The notes beneath the pieces were generated by a model. That model was given only the letters and a program-made list of their open reading frames with translations, was not told the DNA's origin and searched no databases. A stretch of DNA of 64,000 nt, taken from the NCBI GenBank assembly GCA_016744475.1, contig JADGEH010000015.1:1-64000 (forward strand), read 5' to 3'. Source of the stretch: Thiotrichales bacterium. Its GTDB lineage: Bacteria > Pseudomonadota > Gammaproteobacteria > Beggiatoales > Beggiatoaceae. A program made the position numbers and the translations under genes. This document shows positions 1 to 7,912 of this stretch, piece by piece (positions within the stretch are counted from its first letter, which is position 1; each line of letters begins with the position of its first letter).

Positions 1-80
1 CTCGAACTCGGAAGTGAAACCACAGTACGCCGATGATAGTGTAGGGTCTCCCTATGCAAAAGTAGGTCATTGCCAGGGCT
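1..80 (+). rRNA. rrf: 5S ribosomal RNA, 3' part
   Basis: The window opens inside a 5S rRNA gene. The segment matches the remembered 3' two thirds of E. coli 5S rRNA, with landmarks GAACTCGGAAGTGAAAC, CGATGATAGTGTAGGGTCTCC and a closing TGCCAGG. The 5' part lies left of the window. The mature end is placed near base 80 by analogy with E. coli. A 16S-23S-5S operon presumably lies upstream. Confidence 0.93.
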
Positions 81-90
81 TTATACCTTA

Positions 91-125
91 AACCCTCTTC
101 AGATTTATCTGAAGAGGGTTTTTTT
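91..125 (+). terminator. Rho-independent terminator of the rRNA operon
   Basis: The stem AACCCTCTTCAGAT pairs with its complement ATCTGAAGAGGGTT across a very short loop and is followed by a run of T. It lies about 10 bp after the 5S gene, so it should end the rRNA transcript. Confidence 0.92.
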
Positions 126-202
126 ATGCCTCATCCTTTTCTTTGTTGATTTTCTTTTGTGCGTTGCAGCATAATGGGCGCTTCTTTTTTAGGAGACTTT
201 TT

Positions 203-1675
203 ATGCCTGACCTGCATATTTCACAAACCCAATTTTTTGGGCGTATTGTTAGCGATTGCATGGATAGTGCTCCGCCACAAGTTAATTCAGAGACTTCTTG
301 CCAAGAAGCTGTGCGCTTATTATGTAAACATAAAAGTTCAAGCATTATTGTCACAGATATGCAGAACAAGGTACTGGGCATTCTCACCGAGCATGATATT
401 GCTCATCGTTTAGCCTTTCAAATTGATGGTTCTATACCAGTAGGTAAGGTCATTAGTTCACCAATCATTAATATCTGTGAACATGATTATTTATTTCACG
501 GTATTGCAGTAATGCGTCGTTATGGCTTGCGACATTTACCTGTGTTGAACCGACAAGGTGAGTTAAAGGGGATTTTGCATCAACATGAAGCATTGGGAGA
601 GGCGATGCCGAAGTTGTTGAATTTGATTGAGCGCTTAACCCATGAAAGTAATATTGTGGGATTACGCCAAGTTAAAACGGCACAAGTTGAATTAGCTGAA
701 TCTTTATTTATAGATCGCATTCCCACACCAGAAATTCAATCTCTATTAACTCATATTAATAACGACATTTACCGTCGTATTTTAGAATGCAGCCTCAATG
801 GTATGGTGCAAGAAGGTTGGGGGGAACCTCCTGTGAAGTTTGATGTGATTATCATGGGTTCAGGGGGGCGTGGTGAAAGCTTTTTATTTCCTGATCAGGA
901 TAATGGTTTTATTTTTGAAGATTATCCTGATGAGCAACATCCTCAAGTTGATTATTTTTTTACTGAGTTAGCTACACGCATGTCACAAGCTTTAGATCAA
1001 ATTGGAATTCCTTTATGTAAAGGTTTTGTGATGGCTAGCAATCCTTTATGGCGTAAAAGTTTGACTCAGTGGAAACAGCAAGTGAATGGTTGGTTCAGTA
1101 AACCCAATACAAAAACTTTGCGTTTATCGGATATTTTTTTTGATTTTCGAGGCGTATACGGGCAGCGACAAATGTCTATTGAACTGCGCCAGTATTTAAT
1201 TCAATCAGTAAAAAAACATTATCGTTTTCTACAGGAAATGCATCGTGTGCAGACTGATCATGGTGTGGCTTTAGGTTTATTTGGACGACTCAGCACAGAT
1301 CGCACACCAGGGCCTCATCAAGGCCAATTGAACCTGAAATATCATGGTTTATTACCCCTAGTAGAAGCTGTTCGTTTATTAGCTTTACGCGAAGGTTTAA
1401 TGCACATTTCTACTTTGCGCCGGATCGAAGCGCTGCATGAAAAATTGATATTAGATAATAATGAGCAAGATTATCTGGTGGGGGCTTTTCATTTACTGAC
1501 TCGTTTGATATTACGTCAGCAATTGAATGATTTTAGAGCTAATGCAATTGTAGGGCCTTATGTCCCTTTGCAAGCACTGTCTAAACGAGAAAAAACTTTA
1601 TTAGTTGATAGTCTTAAAGCTATTCAGCGATTGCGTGAGCGAGTACGCAGCGAATTCACTGCAGATATTTTTTGA
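203..1675 (+). CDS. CBS-domain / DUF294 nucleotidyltransferase-like signalling protein
   Basis: A 490-residue protein. A tandem CBS pair occupies roughly residues 20-135 (motifs such as GILTEHDIAHRL and GILHQHEALGEAM). It is followed by a DUF294 nucleotidyltransferase-like domain with GSGGRGESFLFPDQDNG, the GlnD-like G-S-G...DxDN active-site pattern, and then a C-terminal helical DUF294_C region. Family members often also carry an N-terminal cyclic-nucleotide-binding domain; it is absent here. The start is the ATG at 203 because AGGAGA lies six bases upstream; the open frame extends further but without a ribosome site. The likely role is sensing adenine nucleotides and modifying or regulating a partner, which is inferred from the family. 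It is flanked by terminators on both sides, so it is probably monocistronic. Confidence 0.8.
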   Translation: MPDLHISQTQFFGRIVSDCMDSAPPQVNSETSCQEAVRLLCKHKSSSIIVTDMQNKVLGILTEHDIAHRLAFQIDGSIPVGKVISSPIINICEHDYLFHGIAVMRRYGLRHLPVLNRQGELKGILHQHEALGEAMPKLLNLIERLTHESNIVGLRQVKTAQVELAESLFIDRIPTPEIQSLLTHINNDIYRRILECSLNGMVQEGWGEPPVKFDVIIMGSGGRGESFLFPDQDNGFIFEDYPDEQHPQVDYFFTELATRMSQALDQIGIPLCKGFVMASNPLWRKSLTQWKQQVNGWFSKPNTKTLRLSDIFFDFRGVYGQRQMSIELRQYLIQSVKKHYRFLQEMHRVQTDHGVALGLFGRLSTDRTPGPHQGQLNLKYHGLLPLVEAVRLLALREGLMHISTLRRIEALHEKLILDNNEQDYLVGAFHLLTRLILRQQLNDFRANAIVGPYVPLQALSKREKTLLVDSLKAIQRLRERVRSEFTADIF

Positions 1676-1712
1676 TGAAAAGAGCATAAGCTTCTTTGTT
1701 GATATTGAATAG

Positions 1713-1741
1713 AAGCCATGTATTAAATACATGGCTTTTTT
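1713..1741 (+). terminator. Rho-independent terminator after the CBS/DUF294 gene
   Basis: The perfect stem GCCATGTAT / ATACATGGC with a TAA loop is followed by six T. It separates the plus-strand CBS gene from the converging ispH gene. On the minus strand the stem is not followed by a good T run, so it mainly serves the plus strand. Confidence 0.9.
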
Positions 1742-1759
1742 GCCCTCATCACGCATTGC

Positions 1760-2701
1760 TTAGTATTCAGTTTTATTCAGCAACGCCATTGGAATCTTAA
1801 AAGTCGTCTGTTCTTCAATACCGTTCATTTCTCGTACCTGAGTAGCACCCATTGCACGTAGATGTTGCAGCACACCTTGAACTAATACTTCAGGCGCTGA
1901 AGCTCCAGCGGTAATGCCAATAGAAGGATCTGTCTCTAACCATTCAGATTGAATGTCACTAGCATCTTCAATTAAATGAGCTGTAATACCCATTTGGCTG
2001 CCTAATTCACGCAGACGGTTAGAATTAGAACTATTGCGAGCACCGACGACTAATAGTAAATCAACCTGCTCTGTCAATTCACGCACGGCATTTTGGCGAT
2101 TTTGCGTCGCATAACAAATATCTTGTAAATCGGGCCCTTGTATATTTGGATAATGCTCACGCAAAGCATTGATCACTGCACGAGTATCATCAACACTCAA
2201 GGTGGTTTGTGTCACATAGGCCAGTTTATCGCAATCAATAATATGAAGCTGTTGCACTTCTTCAACACTACATAACACATGCACATGACCTTCTATTTGT
2301 CCTCTCGTACCTTCCACTTCTGGATGCCCTGCATGTCCAACAATGATGAGTTCAAAACCTTTTTGATGATAACGCTTGGCTTGATTGTGAACTTTGGTGA
2401 CCAAAGGGCAAGTGGCATCAATGGCTTGTAGTTGGCGAGTATGGGCTTGTTTGACAATAGTTTGTGCCACACCATGCGCACTAAAAATGCAAATTTTACC
2501 CTCTGGTACGTCATTCATATCTTCGACAAAAATAGCACCGCGTTGGCGTAAACCTTCAACCACATGGCGATTATGAACAATTTCATGAAAAACATAGACT
2601 GGGGCACCGTGAATCTCTAGTGCTCGTTCAACAATATCAATGGCACGCACCACACCAGCACAAAAACCGCGTGGTTGCGCCAAAGTGATGTTTATGCTCA
2701 T
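1760..2701 (-). CDS. ispH: 4-hydroxy-3-methylbut-2-enyl diphosphate reductase
   Basis: IspH (LytB) carries out the last step of the MEP isoprenoid pathway, reducing HMBPP to IPP and DMAPP with a [4Fe-4S] cluster. The 313-residue length is typical. The three cluster cysteines are visible in [12 protein letters not shown] (near residue 15), [11 protein letters not shown] (near 96) and [13 protein letters not shown] (near 197). The downstream E-x-T/N substrate motifs, including [11 protein letters not shown], are present. The start ATG overlaps the rfbB stop by four bases (ATGA), so the gene is translationally coupled to rfbB. The pairing with rfbB is not a standard arrangement I recall. The product is cytosolic. 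Confidence 0.97.
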   Translation of the reverse strand: MSINITLAQPRGFCAGVVRAIDIVERALEIHGAPVYVFHEIVHNRHVVEGLRQRGAIFVEDMNDVPEGKICIFSAHGVAQTIVKQAHTRQLQAIDATCPLVTKVHNQAKRYHQKGFELIIVGHAGHPEVEGTRGQIEGHVHVLCSVEEVQQLHIIDCDKLAYVTQTTLSVDDTRAVINALREHYPNIQGPDLQDICYATQNRQNAVRELTEQVDLLLVVGARNSSNSNRLRELGSQMGITAHLIEDASDIQSEWLETDPSIGITAGASAPEVLVQGVLQHLRAMGATQVREMNGIEEQTTFKIPMALLNKTEY

Positions 2702-3753
2702 TCAGCTAACCCTAAACGCTCACCGCGATAGCTGCCATCCATGACACGTTGGCACCAAGTATCGTGGCTTAAATACCATTCAATAGTTTTACGTAAGCCT
2801 GTTTCAAAAGTTTCTTCGGGTACCCAGCCTAATTCTTGTTGAATTTTGCTGGCATCGATAGCGTAACGCATGTCATGTCCAGGACGATCTTTGACAAAAT
2901 GAACCAGTGAACGATGAGGTTTATGGGTAGAACTCGGAAGTAATTCATCCAATGTGTCACATAAAGTATGCACGACATCCAGATTGGTTTTTTCATTGTG
3001 TCCACCGATGTTATAGGTTTCGCCTAAGCGACCTTCGCGTAGTACCAACCATAGTGCGCGAGCATGGTCATCAACATAAAGCCAATCGCGGATATTTTGA
3101 CCATTACCATACATCGGTAATGCTTTGCCTTCCTGCGCATTGAGAATCATCAGAGGGATGAGTTTTTCAGGAAATTGATAAGGGCCGTAATTATTTGAAC
3201 AATTAGTCGTGACGACTGGCAACCCGTAGGTGTGATGCCAAGCCCGCACTAAATGATCGGATGACGCTTTGCTGGCTGAATAAGGGGAATTAGGTTCATA
3301 AGCCATATCTTCTGTAAATAACCCATTTTCTCCCAAACTACCATACACTTCATCGGTCGAAACATGATGAAAGCGGAAATTCGCCTTGCCAGCAGCATCC
3401 AAGGTTTGCCAGTATTGCCGCGCTGTTTCCAATAGGTTGTAAGTACCAATAATGTTGGTCTGCATAAATTCCGCAGGCCCGTCAATGGAGCGATCAACAT
3501 GTGATTCTGCGGCCAAATGCATGATCGCATCTGGCTGATAACGTTGAAATACAGCACTCATGGCATCGCTATCAATAATATCGACCTGTTCAAAGTGATA
3601 ATTAGGATGTTGAGCAACACTGTCAAGTGAATCCAGATTGCCTGCGTAAGTCAATTTATCAACATTGATAATGGTGTTGTCAGTGGTGTTTAACAGCAGG
3701 CGAATGACGGCTGAGCCAATAAAGCCTGCACCGCCAGTAACAATAAGTTTCAA
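2698..3753 (-). CDS. rfbB: dTDP-glucose 4,6-dehydratase
   Basis: RfbB (RmlB) converts dTDP-glucose to dTDP-4-keto-6-deoxyglucose, the second step of dTDP-rhamnose and related deoxysugar synthesis for surface polysaccharide. It is an extended SDR protein of 351 residues. Visible landmarks are the nucleotide-binding [14 protein letters not shown], the dehydratase motif STDEVYGSL, the catalytic [15 protein letters not shown] (YxxxK) and the sugar-binding [16 protein letters not shown]. The best start is TTG at 3753, with GGAG eight bases upstream; the ATG nearby is out of frame. No rmlA, rmlC or rmlD lies next to it in this window. It is first in a two-gene operon with ispH. Confidence 0.95.
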   Translation of the reverse strand: MKLIVTGGAGFIGSAVIRLLLNTTDNTIINVDKLTYAGNLDSLDSVAQHPNYHFEQVDIIDSDAMSAVFQRYQPDAIMHLAAESHVDRSIDGPAEFMQTNIIGTYNLLETARQYWQTLDAAGKANFRFHHVSTDEVYGSLGENGLFTEDMAYEPNSPYSASKASSDHLVRAWHHTYGLPVVTTNCSNNYGPYQFPEKLIPLMILNAQEGKALPMYGNGQNIRDWLYVDDHARALWLVLREGRLGETYNIGGHNEKTNLDVVHTLCDTLDELLPSSTHKPHRSLVHFVKDRPGHDMRYAIDASKIQQELGWVPEETFETGLRKTIEWYLSHDTWCQRVMDGSYRGERLGLAE

Positions 3754-4116
3754 GAGGTCATCTCCAGGTTTAAATCATAATATCCATGCACCGCATGGTA
3801 ACGTGATGGTAGAGACTGTTGCATGTTAAAGGGACAGGGCTGTTAAAACTTCGACAGTTCATGCAACAGGTGCGCTTGCGCTTTGAATCGCTATTATACG
3901 GATTATTGATCGATGTGACGCAGAAGCTTGCTTAAGATATTTGGCATAATCCATGCTCAAATGCCGGAAAAAGTTTTATAACATAGGACAGCCTGAATAT
4001 GTATGAACCCCATCACGCCCAGCACAGCCATTTTACAGCTTGGGCTGTCGCCTTGAACCCTTTCGGGCACATGCCGCTGGTGCGGATGTCGTACCGATAA
4101 ACGGTGGAGAATACTC
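3754..4116. other. Divergent intergenic region between rfbB and the sensor kinase
   Basis: This 363-bp stretch must hold the rfbB promoter (leftward) and the kinase promoter (rightward). I see no clear sigma-70 pair that I would commit to. It contains a short open frame at 3999-4100, listed separately. Confidence 0.6.
3999..4100 (+). CDS. Possible 33-residue leader ORF upstream of the sensor kinase
   Basis: ATG to TAA encodes 33 residues with a His-rich start (MYEPHHAQHSHF) and a basic end. AGGA lies about ten bases before the ATG. The frame ends 16 bp before the sensor-kinase ATG, so it could be a leader peptide or a small protein coupled to the kinase. There is no family recognition, and an open frame of this size can arise by chance. 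Confidence 0.28.
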   Translation: MYEPHHAQHSHFTAWAVALNPFGHMPLVRMSYR

Positions 4117-6420
4117 ATGTCTGAACAAACTCGCTGGAGTCAAATATTGCAGCCGCTATCCAGTGTTTGGAATACCCTCTCCCATGCTTTGGGTTTATCA
4201 CGTCTACAAGCGCTTATCAGCTTTCCATTCTTAGGGTTAATGCTCCTATTATTAAGTGCTGGTGTGATTATTTTATTGCAACAAAATAATCACCAGTTTC
4301 AATACTTAGAAAAACAAGTGATTCAACAGCAATTATCACAACAAGCAGATAAGCAAGCAGCACAATTAGAACAACAGATAAAACAAGCGCGTCTTGCTGT
4401 ACAACGATTGCACAGTCATATCAGTCAATTAGATAAAACAGTGCCAATGAATGAAGAACGCTTAACCTACATAAAACAGTTTATGCAACAAAACCTGCAT
4501 CAACAGCCTCATCAATTCAGCTACTACTATGCTTTTGAAAAAAAAACCGCACAGCAATACTTTAATGAAGAGGCTATGTTAGGTGTGATGTATAAAAATC
4601 ATCGTCGTTTGAAAATGCCCAATTATAACGAACCCAATACGATGCGTTTTAAGCTGTGGCGTGATTCACATTACTTGAAAAATGAACGGGAAGCTTGGTA
4701 TCACATTAATAAAACGAGTCCTGATATTCACGTTACCCCTATTTATTTTGATAAAAATTACACCAAAGCTGAAGTGTTCAGTGTCACCCAAGGGATTTAT
4801 CATAAACGTCAGTTTCAGGGAATGGTCGGCGTAGATATCTTGATCGACAGTTTCTTTGCGCAATTAGAAACGCATAAGATTGCGGCAACAGGCGGTGTTT
4901 TTCTAGTGGATTACATTGAAGGTTTACAGTTGACTCGCAGTGGTTTCAGTCAAGATGGAAAATATGGTCAAACCCGCTTATTAGCACCGCATGAGCGTAT
5001 GCAATACAACTTATATCGAGGAGATACAAAACAAGCAGAGCATTGGAAAGAAGTGCTGACAAATGCGGCTAACGGAATACCCATGATCGGTGCAGACGAA
5101 CAACCCTATTTAGTGTTTACCCGTCCACTTAAAAATCAACCTTGGACTATAGTGACCTATCAAGCATTAGATGAAGCCCAAGGGAGTATTGAAAGCCATC
5201 ATAGCTTACTCTGGGGAGTTGGCTTATTAAGTTTATTATTATTACTGGCTTGGATACTCTTTAGATATTTTACTTTACCTTTATGGCGTCTGCATCATGG
5301 GTTAGAAAAGTTAGCTGAAAACCCTCAATTACAATGGGGGGAGGTTTTATCTATTTCTGACAGTGGCTCACAAGAACTACAAGAACTTAATCATCAGATA
5401 TTGTATGTACTTAATAGTCAAACACAGCAAATTAAAACGCACCAAGAAAAAGTACAAAAATTTCAATCTGAACTGAGCGAAAGTGAAGAACGTGAAACGG
5501 GTATGGCCTCCTCTTTGGCAGAACAAACACGCCGTTTAAATAAAGTAGAACAAGAAAATGAAAAGTTTAAAACCTTTATACGTAAAGCAAGATTAAACTT
5601 ACAACAATTAAAGGTGCAAGCTCAACGTTTCAAAGCTCATGCGCAAAAATCTGAATTGAATGCTCAACAAGCAACGATGGAAGCAGGACATGCCAATCAA
5701 GCCAAAGCTCAATTTTTAGCGAATATGAGCCACGAATTACGCACACCCATGAATGCTATTATTGGCTACACAGAAATTTTGCAAGAAGATGCAGAAGATT
5801 TAGGGCATTTTGACTTTATTCCCGATTTACAAAAAATTCACGGTGCCAGTTATCACTTATTAGATTTGATTAATAATTTATTTGATTTATCAAAAATTGA
5901 ATCCAGTCAAATGGATTTATATCTGGAAAATTTTGACATCACACCCATGCTACAAGACGTAGCGAATACAGTTCAACCCTTGGTGGAAAAACAAGAAAAT
6001 GTTCTAAAACTAGAACTACAAGGGGCATTAGGCACCATGAATGCCGATATGACTAAAGTTCGGCAAAACTTACTGAATCTACTGAGCAATGCCAGTAAAT
6101 TTTCAAAACAGAGTGTGATCACCTTGTTTGCCACTCGTGAAACTCGTGAAAATATAGATTGGATTATTTTCAAAGTCAGTGATGAGGGCATTGGCATTAG
6201 TCCAGAACAGATGAGTAAATTATTTCAAGCCTTTACCCGTTTAGACGAAGCCGCTCCTTCGGGAGGGACATTTGGTGGTAGCGGTGTGGGACTCGCCTTG
6301 ACCAAGCAATTTTGCCAAATTATGGGAGGCGATATTGAAGTCAATAGCGAGCTAGGCAAAGGCAGTGTTTTTACTCTGTCCTTGCCCGCCGATGTCGCAT
6401 CAATATTACATATGTATTAA
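4117..6420 (+). CDS. Membrane sensor histidine kinase with Cache-type sensor domain
   Basis: A 767-residue hybrid-free kinase. TM1 is about residues 34-55. An extracytoplasmic sensor of about 300 residues follows; its tyrosine/tryptophan-rich pattern (YYAFEKKTAQQYF, REAWYHINKT, DILIDSFFAQL) resembles double-Cache domains. TM2 is about 365-387, then a HAMP-like segment and a long Gln/Glu-rich coiled coil (about 430-525). HisKA has NMSHELRTPMNAIIGYTEIL with phosphoacceptor His539. HATPase_c has an N box (LLNLLSNASKF), DEGIGIS (G1) and GSGVGLALT (G2). It ends right after the ATPase domain, so the response regulator must be encoded elsewhere. The start is supported by GGAG seven bases before the ATG. 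The ligand is unknown. Confidence 0.88.
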   Translation: MSEQTRWSQILQPLSSVWNTLSHALGLSRLQALISFPFLGLMLLLLSAGVIILLQQNNHQFQYLEKQVIQQQLSQQADKQAAQLEQQIKQARLAVQRLHSHISQLDKTVPMNEERLTYIKQFMQQNLHQQPHQFSYYYAFEKKTAQQYFNEEAMLGVMYKNHRRLKMPNYNEPNTMRFKLWRDSHYLKNEREAWYHINKTSPDIHVTPIYFDKNYTKAEVFSVTQGIYHKRQFQGMVGVDILIDSFFAQLETHKIAATGGVFLVDYIEGLQLTRSGFSQDGKYGQTRLLAPHERMQYNLYRGDTKQAEHWKEVLTNAANGIPMIGADEQPYLVFTRPLKNQPWTIVTYQALDEAQGSIESHHSLLWGVGLLSLLLLLAWILFRYFTLPLWRLHHGLEKLAENPQLQWGEVLSISDSGSQELQELNHQILYVLNSQTQQIKTHQEKVQKFQSELSESEERETGMASSLAEQTRRLNKVEQENEKFKTFIRKARLNLQQLKVQAQRFKAHAQKSELNAQQATMEAGHANQAKAQFLANMSHELRTPMNAIIGYTEILQEDAEDLGHFDFIPDLQKIHGASYHLLDLINNLFDLSKIESSQMDLYLENFDITPMLQDVANTVQPLVEKQENVLKLELQGALGTMNADMTKVRQNLLNLLSNASKFSKQSVITLFATRETRENIDWIIFKVSDEGIGISPEQMSKLFQAFTRLDEAAPSGGTFGGSGVGLALTKQFCQIMGGDIEVNSELGKGSVFTLSLPADVASILHMY

Positions 6421-6759
6421 CTGACGATATATTCTGAAAAAACAAAAGCGATTGATTTTTAACATAAAAAATACTATTTTTTGAAGTGTTGTGCTCTGTT
6501 ATAGATACAAGCTAACAGCCCATATATCAGTGCTAATGCATCGCTTAAAGCAGAAAAATGAAAGACAAAGCAAAGATGTTTTTCACCAAAATACACCCTC
6601 AGATACTTCTGACACTTGAAAAAAAATCGTATACAATGGCTACGCCTGACGTATAAAACTTGTGCGACAAGGTGTAATTAACATATTTGCTGTTTTACAG
6701 CTATTTTGCGTGCATGATGCAGATATGTGTGTATTTTTTCGTTTTTAGAGGTTATATCG
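6421..6759 (+). other. Long cold-shock gene leader region
   Basis: This 339-bp gap between the kinase and the cold-shock gene contains the csp promoter listed separately. The predicted 5' leader is about 115 nt, consistent with the long structured leaders of cspA-type genes. I see no strong terminator for the kinase gene. Confidence 0.6.
6609..6637 (+). promoter_or_regulatory. Sigma-70 promoter of the cold-shock gene
   Basis: A -35 of CTGACA (6609-6614) and a -10 of TACAAT (6632-6637) are separated by exactly 17 bp; each matches five of six consensus bases. Transcription would start near 6644. Confidence 0.72.
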
Positions 6760-6963
6760 ATGCAAACCGGAACCGTTAAATGGTTTAATGAGACTAAGGG
6801 CTTTGGCTTTATTGCACCACAAGGTGGTGGAGAAGATGTATTTGTACATTATTCAGTCATAAAAGGTACAGGATTTAAAGTCTTAAAAGAAAATCAAAGT
6901 GTACAATTTGAGTTTACCAAAGGTCCAAAAGGGCTTCAGGCCACTGTAGTTGAAGTCGTCTAA
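6760..6963 (+). CDS. CspA-family cold-shock protein
   Basis: A 67-residue single cold-shock domain, the standard length. RNP1 is KGFGFIAP and RNP2 is DVFVHYSVI; both are intact and [14 protein letters not shown] is the usual start. The product binds single-stranded nucleic acid, melting RNA structure or regulating translation. The start is the internal ATG preceded by AGAGG, not the upstream in-frame codon. It has its own promoter, a long leader and a strong terminator, so it is monocistronic. The CspA, CspD or CspE type cannot be assigned from sequence alone. Confidence 0.95.
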   Translation: MQTGTVKWFNETKGFGFIAPQGGGEDVFVHYSVIKGTGFKVLKENQSVQFEFTKGPKGLQATVVEVV

Positions 6964-6994
6964 TTGGATTAGAAAACTTTATCTTAAGAGTCTT

Positions 6995-7022
6995 AAAAAA
7001 CCGCTGTTAGGCGGTTTTTTTT
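6995..7022 (+). terminator. Cold-shock gene terminator
   Basis: AAAAAACCGC-TGTTA-GGCGG plus eight T form a short strong GC hairpin with a U tract, 30 bp after the csp stop codon. Confidence 0.93.
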
Positions 7023-7035
7023 GTAAAACTCAATT

Positions 7036-7065
7036 AAAAAAGCCCGCATTTGCGGGTTTTTTTTT
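7036..7065 (+). terminator. Second tandem terminator
   Basis: The stem CCCGCA/TGCGGG with a TT loop has an A run before it and nine T after it. Placed 13 bp after the first terminator, it backs it up; the A run could also let it act on the opposite strand. Confidence 0.9.
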
Positions 7066-7139
7066 GAATGCAGATCAATCATGCTTTGATTGAGCAGAAA
7101 AATATCCTCTATTGTCACAACATTGAAGGCGTTTCATTC

Positions 7140-7883
7140 ATGTTAAAACTCATTATCGGATTAATAGGCAGTTTATTTCTTTTTCCTGTGTTCGCTTTGG
7201 AATGTGAACGCCTTAAACCCGCAGATAACCCCGATATTAGCTACCAATTGAGGGAAGCCGGTACACGTTGTGAAGGCTTTTATCGTTCCAATGTTGGCCA
7301 TGCTAACCTAGAAGTTGTCTCCTTGTTATATACGCCTTTGCAATATGATTTGAGTAAGGACAAAGCGCTGCATATTCGTTCACCAAAAATTAAAACATCA
7401 GCAGTGCTCATACAAGCTATCGGTATTCCGTTGAAATTGTATTACCGCATGGATGCTCAGATAGCACCCGGAAAAAGTTTACATTGGCCTTTAATGCTAC
7501 TTAAACAGGAAAAAATTCAGGCACGTAGCCTCGGACTCTTCGGACGTTTAGCGCATTCATCTAAAGTATTTGTACCATTACAGGTGCAGCGCGATGGAGA
7601 ACTGCAAAAACCAGTGTCTCAAACACTGACACTGAGCTTGCGTAGTTCTGTCGATGTTGAACAATTACGTTGGCGTTATGCTTCTGTGCGAGCTAACAAC
7701 TGTCACACTTGGCATGATTGGATAGAAGTATCACCGCCTTATGGTCGGCGTTTTCGTAGTGGGCGAGCGATGAATTTAACTCTACCCTCAATGAAGGGTC
7801 AGCAAATGTGTGTAGAAGTCGCGGCTCAATCGCGCAATGAAGAATGGCTCAAACAATTATTGCGTATTCAGTTAAATAATTGA
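7140..7883 (+). CDS. Secreted/periplasmic protein of unknown function
   Basis: A 247-residue protein. The N-terminus MLKLIIGLIGSLFLFPVFA is a clear signal peptide with probable cleavage after VFA. The mature part has scattered cysteines (near residues 21, 38, 191 and 221) that could form two disulfides. It is predicted mainly beta (VPLQVQRDGELQK, QTLTLSLRSSVDVEQLRW). I do not recognise the family. The ATG at 7140 was chosen because the upstream in-frame ATG begins inside the terminator's flank and would mask the signal peptide. It is convergent with the carrier gene that follows, 29 bp away. Confidence 0.7.
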   Translation: MLKLIIGLIGSLFLFPVFALECERLKPADNPDISYQLREAGTRCEGFYRSNVGHANLEVVSLLYTPLQYDLSKDKALHIRSPKIKTSAVLIQAIGIPLKLYYRMDAQIAPGKSLHWPLMLLKQEKIQARSLGLFGRLAHSSKVFVPLQVQRDGELQKPVSQTLTLSLRSSVDVEQLRWRYASVRANNCHTWHDWIEVSPPYGRRFRSGRAMNLTLPSMKGQQMCVEVAAQSRNEEWLKQLLRIQLNN

Positions 7884-7912
7884 GTTCTGTAAGATAAGAA
7901 GACCTTTCAAAC

